From: Actinomycetospora termitidis
GTDB taxonomy: Bacteria; Actinomycetota; Actinomycetes; Mycobacteriales; Pseudonocardiaceae
Reading direction: 5' to 3'
DNA length: 64,000 nucleotides
NCBI RefSeq assembly: GCF_030286555.1
Contig: NZ_JASVWF010000002.1
Location: forward strand, 62,001-126,000
Below, one piece after another: positions 58,688 through 64,000 of the stretch. How positions within the stretch are numbered: the stretch's first letter is position 1; every line of letters begins with the position of its first letter. Below the pieces are notes generated by a model, which was not told the origin of the DNA, did no database searches, and worked only from the letters and a program-made list of their open reading frames with translations. The translations under genes were made by a program, and so were the position numbers.

Positions 58688-59467
58688 GTGACCGACACCG
58701 TCGAGGCCGACACCGGGACCGAGAGCGAGGCCGAGCGCGCCGACCGGACCGCCGTGCCCACGCGCCGCGTCCTGCTCAAGCTCGGCGGTGAGATGTTCGG
58801 CGGCGGGGGCGTCGGGGTCGACCCGACCGTCGTCCGCACGGTCGCCCGGCAGATCGCCGAGGTCGTCCGCAGCGGCGTCGAGATCGCGGTCGTGATCGGC
58901 GGCGGCAACTTCTTCCGCGGCGAGGAGCTCTCCCAGGCCGGGATGCAGCGCCAGCGCAGCGACTACATGGGCATGCTCGGCACCGTCATGAACTGCCTCG
59001 CGCTGCAGGACTTCCTCGAGCGCGAGCACCACATCGACACCCGCGTGCAGACCGCCATCACGATGGGCCAGGTCGCCGAGGCGTACATCCCGCGGCGCGC
59101 GATGCGCCACCTCGAGAAGGGCCGTGTCGTCATCTTCGGCGCCGGCGTCGGGATGCCGTACTTCTCCACCGACACGACCGCCGCGCAGCGCGCCCTCGAG
59201 ATCGAGTGCGAGATGGTGCTGCTGGCCAAGGGCGTCGACGGGGTCTTCACCGCCGACCCCAAGATCGACCCGACGGCGACGATGTACACCGAGATCACCC
59301 ACCGCGAGGTCCTGGAGAAGGGCCTCAAGGTCGCCGACGCGACGGCGTTCAGCCTGTGCATGGACAACCAGATGCCGATCATGGTGTTCAACCTGCTGGT
59401 CGAGGGGAACATCGCGCGGGCGGTCCGGGGTGAGAGGATCGGCACGCTGGTCCACACGCCCGCCTGA
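58688..59467 (+). CDS. pyrH: UMP kinase
   Basis: This 259-residue amino-acid-kinase-fold enzyme phosphorylates UMP to UDP. Signatures are [74 protein letters not shown] and [16 protein letters not shown]. About 25 acidic residues precede the core. GTG at 58688 is preferred because GAGGGGAG precedes it; a TTG at 58667 is the alternative. It follows tsf in the conserved order. Confidence 0.97.
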   Translation: MTDTVEADTGTESEAERADRTAVPTRRVLLKLGGEMFGGGGVGVDPTVVRTVARQIAEVVRSGVEIAVVIGGGNFFRGEELSQAGMQRQRSDYMGMLGTVMNCLALQDFLEREHHIDTRVQTAITMGQVAEAYIPRRAMRHLEKGRVVIFGAGVGMPYFSTDTTAAQRALEIECEMVLLAKGVDGVFTADPKIDPTATMYTEITHREVLEKGLKVADATAFSLCMDNQMPIMVFNLLVEGNIARAVRGERIGTLVHTPA

Positions 59468-59497
59468 TCTCCCCCGACGCAGCAGAGGAGCCCGGAG

Positions 59498-60055
59498 ATG
59501 ATCGACGAGACCCTCCTCGACGCCGAGGAGAAGATGGAGAAGTCCGTCCACGCGGCGCGCGAGGACCTGCAGGGCGTCCGCACCGGGCGGGCCAGCCCGG
59601 CGATGTTCAACCGCATCCAGGTCGAGTACTACGGCGCCTACACCCCGCTGCCGCAGCTCGCGTCGGTCGCCGTGCCGGAGGCCCGCATGGCCGTCATCAA
59701 GCCCTACGACGCCAGTTCGCTCGGCGTCATGGAGCGCGCGATCCGCGACTCCGACCTCGGGGTCAACCCGTCGAACGACGGCACGATCATCCGCGTGGTG
59801 TTCCCGGAGCTCTCCGAGGAGCGCCGCCGCGAGATGGTGAAGGTGGCCCGCGGCAAGGGCGAGGACGCCCGCGTCTCCATCCGCAGCATCCGACGCACCG
59901 CGATGACCGAGCTGCAGCGCATCGCGAAGGACGGCGAGGCGGGCGAGGACGAGGTGTCCCGGGCCGAGAAGGAGCTCGAGAGCACGACCGCGACCTACGT
60001 CGCGAAGATCGAGGACATGGTCAAGGCCAAGGAAGCCGAGCTGCTCGAGGTCTGA
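59498..60055 (+). CDS. frr: Ribosome recycling factor
   Basis: This 185-residue factor splits post-termination ribosomes with EF-G. It starts [57 protein letters not shown] and ends [16 protein letters not shown], diagnostic of RRF. Length is standard. GAGGAG CCCGGAG provides the ribosome site. Confidence 0.98.
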   Translation: MIDETLLDAEEKMEKSVHAAREDLQGVRTGRASPAMFNRIQVEYYGAYTPLPQLASVAVPEARMAVIKPYDASSLGVMERAIRDSDLGVNPSNDGTIIRVVFPELSEERRREMVKVARGKGEDARVSIRSIRRTAMTELQRIAKDGEAGEDEVSRAEKELESTTATYVAKIEDMVKAKEAELLEV

Positions 60056-60084
60056 GCACCCGGCACCCGAGGAGGCGGACGACG

Positions 60085-60960
60085 ATGGCGGAGGACGTGG
60101 CGGTGCCGTCGTCCGGATCGTCGTCGGGCGCCTCCGGGAAGACCTCACGGGCGGGGCGCAACCTCCCGCTGGCCATCGGGGTCGGCCTCGCGATGGGCGC
60201 GGTCATCCTGCTGGCGCTGCTGACGGTCCGGCAGACCTGGATCGTCATCGTCGCGGTGTGCGCGGCGGTCGGGATCTGGGAGGTGTTCGGCGCGCTCAAC
60301 CGCGCGGCCGGGATCCGGTTCTCCCGCGTGCCGGTGCTGGTCGGCGGCCTGGCGATGATCGGGCTGTCGTGGCCGTTCGGCACCGAGGGCATCCTCGGCG
60401 CGCTCGTCGTGACGGTGCTCGGGTGCTTCGTCTGGCGGATGCGTCTGGGCGCGGCCGGCTTCGTGCGCGACGTCGGCGCCTCGATGCTGGTGCTGGTCTG
60501 GATCCCGATGTGCATGGCGTTCGGCGCGATGCTCGTCGTGCCCGAGGACGGCACGGCGCGGGTGCTGACCTTCCTGATCATCGTCATCTGCTCGGACACC
60601 GGCGGCTACGCGGCCGGGGTGCTGTTCGGCCGGCACCCGATGGCGCCCAAGGTCAGCCCGAAGAAGTCCTGGGAGGGCCTCGCCGGCTCGATGGTCGCGG
60701 GCTCGACGGGCGCCTGCCTGTGCGTGGCGTTCCTCCTGGGCGCCACCTGGTGGTACGGCCTGGTCCTCGGTCCGCTGCTGGTGTGCACCGCGGTGATCGG
60801 TGACCTCGTCGAATCGCTGGTCAAGCGCGACCTCGGCATCAAGGACATGGGGCAGACGATCCCCGGGCACGGCGGTCTGATGGAGCGCCTGGACTCGTTG
60901 GTGACGTCGGCCCCGGTCGCCTGGCTGCTGCTGTTCGTGTTCCTGCCCTACCCCACATGA
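60085..60960 (+). CDS. cdsA: Phosphatidate cytidylyltransferase CdsA
   Basis: This 291-residue integral membrane enzyme makes CDP-diacylglycerol from phosphatidate and CTP. Eight or so hydrophobic segments are present. The signature ends the protein: GDLVESLVKRDLGIKDMGQTIPGHGGLMERLDSLV, where the usual GGxxDRxDS reads GGLMERLDS, a conservative Asp to Glu change. VSPKKSWEGLAGS is also typical. Its stop overlaps the methyltransferase start (ATGA). Confidence 0.95.
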   Translation: MAEDVAVPSSGSSSGASGKTSRAGRNLPLAIGVGLAMGAVILLALLTVRQTWIVIVAVCAAVGIWEVFGALNRAAGIRFSRVPVLVGGLAMIGLSWPFGTEGILGALVVTVLGCFVWRMRLGAAGFVRDVGASMLVLVWIPMCMAFGAMLVVPEDGTARVLTFLIIVICSDTGGYAAGVLFGRHPMAPKVSPKKSWEGLAGSMVAGSTGACLCVAFLLGATWWYGLVLGPLLVCTAVIGDLVESLVKRDLGIKDMGQTIPGHGGLMERLDSLVTSAPVAWLLLFVFLPYPT

Positions 60961-61670
60961 CGTTCCCCGGGGTCGCGGAGAGCCCGAACATCTGGCGCTG
61001 GCCCGACGTCTACGAGGCGGAGAACGCCGCGCAGGACGCGACCGGCGCGCTGTGGGAGGCCCTGGAGGAGCTGGTCGACCTCTCCGGGGACGTTCTCGAC
61101 GTCGGGTGCGGCGACGGTTACCACCTCCCGCGGTTCGCGACGACGGCCCGCTCGGTGACCGGGGTCGAACCCCACCCGCCGCTGGTGGCGCGCGCCCGGG
61201 CCCGGTGCGCCGACCTCCCGTCGGTGTCCGTGCTGCCGGGCAGTGCTGCGGCCCTGCCGCTGTCGGACGCCTCCGCGGACGTGGTGCACGCGCGCACCGC
61301 GTACTTCTTCGGGCCGGGCTGCGAGCCGGGCCTGGCCGAGGCCGAGCGGGTGCTGCGGCCGGGCGGCACTCTGGTGATCGTCGACCTGGACGCCACGCGC
61401 CACTCCTACGGCAGCTGGATGCGCGCGTCCGCCCCCGGCTACGACCCGCGCGCCGCCGAGCGGTTCTTCACCGCGCAGGGGTTCTCGACGCGCCGGGTCG
61501 ACACGCTGTGGCGCTTCACCGACCGCGCGACGATGGGCGCCGTCCTGCGGATCGAGTTCACGCCGGCCGTCGCGGACAAGGCCGTCGACGGCACGCCGGG
61601 CCTGGCGCTGCCGGTCGCGTACCGGATCCACGTCCGTCGTCGTCCGGCCGGGCTGGTCGCCGGGCGCTGA
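60957..61670 (+). CDS. SAM-dependent methyltransferase (class I)
   Basis: This 237-residue protein has the Rossmann-type SAM motifs VLDVGCGDGYHLPRFA (I), VTGVEPHP (II) and the later ADVVHARTAYFFGPGCEPGLAEAERVLRPGGTLVIVDLDATRHSYG (IV-V). The substrate is unknown; it resembles small-molecule methyltransferases of the UbiE/type 11 group. It is translationally coupled to cdsA by a four-base overlap, which might hint at a lipid substrate, but that is speculation. Confidence 0.88.
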   Translation: MTFPGVAESPNIWRWPDVYEAENAAQDATGALWEALEELVDLSGDVLDVGCGDGYHLPRFATTARSVTGVEPHPPLVARARARCADLPSVSVLPGSAAALPLSDASADVVHARTAYFFGPGCEPGLAEAERVLRPGGTLVIVDLDATRHSYGSWMRASAPGYDPRAAERFFTAQGFSTRRVDTLWRFTDRATMGAVLRIEFTPAVADKAVDGTPGLALPVAYRIHVRRRPAGLVAGR

Positions 61671-61709
61671 GCGGTACCCCTCCCACGCCGACGACACACC
61701 GGGCGCGGC

Positions 61710-61715
61710 TACCGT
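61710..61715 (+). promoter_or_regulatory. -10 box (TACCGT) of a leaderless promoter
   Basis: TACCGT is followed by 7 bases and the GTG at 61723. Confidence 0.5.
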
Positions 61716-61722
61716 GGAGGGC

Positions 61723-62406
61723 GTGTCGTACCCGAATCCCGGTTTCCGGCCCGGTGACCCGTACCGCGGCGGGGGCCCTTCCCGGCGCGGCCCCGCCGGC
61801 CCGTCCCGCGGGAGCTTCGGCCCGCCGCCGGGATCGTCGCGCGGCCGCCCGCCGTCGAGCGGCCGGGCCCCGGGCGGCCGGTCGGTCCGGCTGGACCCGG
61901 TGCTCGCGGAGAGCCTGATCGGGGTGGCGTGGCTGACCGTCGGCACCCTCGGGATCGGCGCGGACGGGGCCGGCACGCTCCTGCTCGCCGTCGGGATCGC
62001 GGTCGTCGTCGTGATCCTCGTGGAGAACCGCCGCCGCGGGTCGCACCCGTTCGACGGCGCCCGGTCGTCGGACCTGCTGCGCTTCGCCGGGATCGCCGTC
62101 GGCGCGATCATCGTGGAGTCGGTGCTGCTCGGCCTGATCTCGTGGTCGGAGGCGGCGCCGGGGGTCGCGGCCGTGATCACCGGCGCGGCGTTCCTCGCGC
62201 TGTCCCGGTCCACCGGGCAGCGGCCGACGCAGTGGCTCGGGGTGGCCCTCGCGGTCCTCGGGGTGCTCGCCGCGGTGATCGCGACGCAGGAGGCGTCCGG
62301 CTTCGTCTCGCAGGGCCTGCTCGGGCTGGTGTGCGGGGTGCTCGTGCTGCTCAGCGCCGCGGACCGGATCGGCCTGCTGGAGTCGCTGCGGGACCGGGTG
62401 CGATGA
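61723..62406 (+). CDS. Multi-pass membrane protein of unknown function
   Basis: This 227-residue protein begins with about 55 Pro/Gly/Arg/Ser-rich residues and then has six hydrophobic segments ([95 protein letters not shown]). I do not recognise the family. The GTG at 61723 is set by the -10 box 7 bases upstream. The stop overlaps the rlmN ATG (ATGA), so both are probably expressed together. Confidence 0.8.
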   Translation: MSYPNPGFRPGDPYRGGGPSRRGPAGPSRGSFGPPPGSSRGRPPSSGRAPGGRSVRLDPVLAESLIGVAWLTVGTLGIGADGAGTLLLAVGIAVVVVILVENRRRGSHPFDGARSSDLLRFAGIAVGAIIVESVLLGLISWSEAAPGVAAVITGAAFLALSRSTGQRPTQWLGVALAVLGVLAAVIATQEASGFVSQGLLGLVCGVLVLLSAADRIGLLESLRDRVR

Positions 62407-63524
62407 GTCGGGAACTGCCCGTCCTGTCCCTCTCCGGGACCGGGACCCGCCGGACGCGCCCGCCGCGGCACTTCGCCGACCTCGCGCCCGACGAGCGCAA
62501 GGCCGCCGTCACCGAGATCGGTCTGCCCGGGTTCCGGGCCGACCAGATCGCCCGCCAGTACTTCGCGCGCCTCGAGGCCGACCCGGCGGCGATGACCGAC
62601 CTGCCCGCGGCGGCCCGGGAGAGCGCGGCGAGCCTGTTCCCGCCCCTGTTCGAGCCGGCCTCGGTGGTGGACTGCGACGGCGGGGCCACCCGCAAGACCC
62701 TGTGGCGGGCCGCGGACGGCGCCCTGGTCGAGAGCGTCCTCATGGGCTACTCCGACCGTGCCACGGTGTGCATCTCCAGCCAGGCCGGCTGCGGGATGGC
62801 GTGCCCGTTCTGCGCCACCGGGCAGGGCGGGCTGCAGCGGAACATGTCGACCGCGGAGATCGTCGAGCAGGTCCGCTCGGCCGCCGCCTCGGCCCGGGAC
62901 GGTGCGCTGGGCGACGGCATCCCCGCCCGGCTCTCGAACGTCGTGTTCATGGGCATGGGCGAGCCGCTCGCGAACTACCGCCGTGTGGTGGACGCCGTGC
63001 ACCGCATCTGCGACGCCCCGCCCGCGGGGCTCGGGATCAGCCAGCGCTCGGTGACCGTGTCGACGGTGGGGCTCGTCCCGGCGATCCACCGGCTCGCCGA
63101 CGAGGGCCTCCAGGTGACGCTGGCGGTCAGCCTGCACACCCCCGACGACGAGCTGCGCGACACGCTCGTGCCGGTCAACACCCGGTGGCCGGTGCGCGAG
63201 GTGTTCGAGGCCGCGCGGCACTACGCGGACGTGACCGGGCGCCGCGTGTCCATCGAGTACGCGCTGATCCGCGACGTGAACGACCAGCCGTGGCGGGCGG
63301 ACCTGCTGGCGAAGCTCGCTTCGAAGCACCTCGGCCGGCTCGTCCACGTCAACCTGATCCCGCTCAACCCGACGCCGGGCTCGAAGTGGGACGCGAGCCC
63401 CGCGCCGGTGCAGGCCGAGTTCGTCCGGCGGGTTCGTGACGGCGGAGTGGCGTGCACCGTGCGCGACACGCGCGGCCGCGAGATCGCCGCCGCGTGTGGG
63501 CAGTTGGCCGCGACCGGGGGATGA
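62403..63524 (+). CDS. rlmN: Dual-specificity RNA methyltransferase RlmN
   Basis: This 373-residue radical-SAM enzyme methylates A2503 of 23S rRNA and A37 of some tRNAs. The cluster motif CGMACPFC has Cys130, Cys134 and Cys137. Other signatures are [58 protein letters not shown] and [10 protein letters not shown]. The catalytic cysteine that is methylated is in the C-terminal AAACGQL. Length is normal. The start overlaps the membrane-protein stop. Confidence 0.97.
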   Translation: MSRELPVLSLSGTGTRRTRPPRHFADLAPDERKAAVTEIGLPGFRADQIARQYFARLEADPAAMTDLPAAARESAASLFPPLFEPASVVDCDGGATRKTLWRAADGALVESVLMGYSDRATVCISSQAGCGMACPFCATGQGGLQRNMSTAEIVEQVRSAAASARDGALGDGIPARLSNVVFMGMGEPLANYRRVVDAVHRICDAPPAGLGISQRSVTVSTVGLVPAIHRLADEGLQVTLAVSLHTPDDELRDTLVPVNTRWPVREVFEAARHYADVTGRRVSIEYALIRDVNDQPWRADLLAKLASKHLGRLVHVNLIPLNPTPGSKWDASPAPVQAEFVRRVRDGGVACTVRDTRGREIAAACGQLAATGG

Positions 63525-63531
63525 TCGTCCG

Positions 63532-64000
63532 GTGGCGACACCGGAGGTGCGGACGTCCACCCCGCGGGTCACCGAGGGGTCGACCGATGCGGGCACCGTG
63601 GCGTGGACGCGGGCCCAGACGGCCGCGTTCCTCGGCCCGCGGCTCGAGCCCGAGCAGCTCGCCCGGGTCGGCGCCGCGTTCGAGGGCAACCGGCTGCGCG
63701 GGGCGTACGCCGACCCCGACCCCACCCCGGTCGCCACGCTGCGCTCCTGGGACGCGGAGCTGACCGTGCCGGGCGGCACGGTCACGGCCGACACGATCAC
63801 CGGGATCGGGGTGCGCTCGACCCACCGCCGCCGGGGGCTCACCGACCGCCTGCTCACCGAGGACCTCGGGGCGGCCGCCCGCGCCGGGGCCGCGGCCGCC
63901 GTCCTCACCTCGACCCAGGGCGCGCTCTACGAGCGGTGGGGCTTCGGTCTGGCCACCCGCACCCGATCGCTGACCGTCGACACCGCCCGCGCCCGCTTCC
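63532..64000 (+). CDS. Eis-like GNAT acetyltransferase (3' end outside window)
   Basis: At least 156 residues are visible. After a short variable N-terminus the acetyl-CoA motif VRSTHRRRGLTDRLLTEDLGAAARAGAAAAVLTSTQGALYERWGFGLATRTRSL matches the first GNAT domain of Eis-type proteins (RRRGxxxxLL and YxRWGFG). Eis enzymes acetylate aminoglycosides and protein lysines. The GTG at 63532 follows the rlmN stop by 7 bases. The second GNAT and SCP2-like domains would lie beyond the window, so the assignment is provisional. Confidence 0.8.
   Translation, partial: MATPEVRTSTPRVTEGSTDAGTVAWTRAQTAAFLGPRLEPEQLARVGAAFEGNRLRGAYADPDPTPVATLRSWDAELTVPGGTVTADTITGIGVRSTHRRRGLTDRLLTEDLGAAARAGAAAAVLTSTQGALYERWGFGLATRTRSLTVDTARARF

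Overview
The window is chromosomal DNA from a high-GC actinobacterium. Coding is dense, GTG and ATG starts are mixed, and there are many 1- to 4-base stop/start overlaps. The layout follows the conserved actinobacterial backbone that runs from recG through pyc, rsmD, coaD, rpmF-rnc-mutM, smc-ftsY, amtB-glnK-glnD, ffh, rpsP-rimM-trmD-rplS, lepB-rnhB, comM-dprA-xerC-whiG and rpsB-tsf-pyrH-frr-cdsA to rlmN. A whiG-type sigma factor, a SepIVA-like DivIVA protein, a DUF397 protein and a GlnR-type operator fit a filamentous or mycelial order such as Pseudonocardiales. That placement is inference; no rRNA or other species marker is present. I found no tRNA, rRNA, CRISPR array, prophage or insertion sequence.

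Region by region. 1-4319 (minus strand): a tightly overlapping operon of a phosphoglycolate-phosphatase-like HAD hydrolase and glcD-glcE-glcF, likely for glycolate oxidation. 4437-8732: ung behind a 12-codon leader ORF, small unknowns, rpmB and recG. 9059-11846: a secreted NlpC/P60 hydrolase, a secreted alpha/beta hydrolase and a membrane protein. 12039-18787: pyruvate carboxylase, rsmD, a MaoC-type dehydratase, a GNAT protein and coaD. 18774-22781: a membrane protein/XRE regulator pair, sepIVA, the DUF177-rpmF pair, rnc and mutM. 22832-26549: a catabolic insert (SRPBCC protein, acyl-CoA dehydrogenase, CaiB/BaiF CoA-transferase, divergent IclR regulator) between mutM and smc. 26582-32665: smc, a small membrane protein and ftsY. 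32886-37314: a nitrogen-control unit with a GlnR-type operator, amtB, glnK and glnD. 37494-37981: a toxin-antitoxin remnant. 38099-43538: a glycosyltransferase, ffh, a YjbR protein, a short Uma2 protein, an amidohydrolase and pxpA. 43728-49942: the ribosome/tRNA maturation cluster with an antisense mgtC between rimM and trmD, then lepB and rnhB. 50095-55422: yraN-like, comM, dprA, xerC and whiG. 55434-55761: a nest of palindromic repeats. 55784-64000: an M23 peptidase, rpsB-tsf-pyrH-frr-cdsA, a methyltransferase, a membrane protein, rlmN and a partial Eis-like acetyltransferase.

The most notable features are these. (1) A 110-residue antitoxin joins a Phd/YefM-like N-terminus to a VbhA-like Fic-inhibitory motif. 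It overlaps a 52-codon stub that matches only the N-terminus of a class I Fic toxin, and the stub ends 4 bases before a 56-base palindromic repeat. (2) Three families of fixed-length intergenic palindromes occur (89, 56 and 51 bases). (3) About a dozen genes have a TANNNT or CAGGNT box 6-9 bases before the start codon, which indicates leaderless transcripts. (4) A leaderless 12-codon ORF stops inside the ung start codon. (5) rpsP and rplS share a promoter and leader hairpin design.

Coordinates of starts were chosen from conserved N-termini, Shine-Dalgarno matches, overlaps and leaderless promoter spacing. Functional calls rest on reading the translated sequences by eye; no database search was possible.
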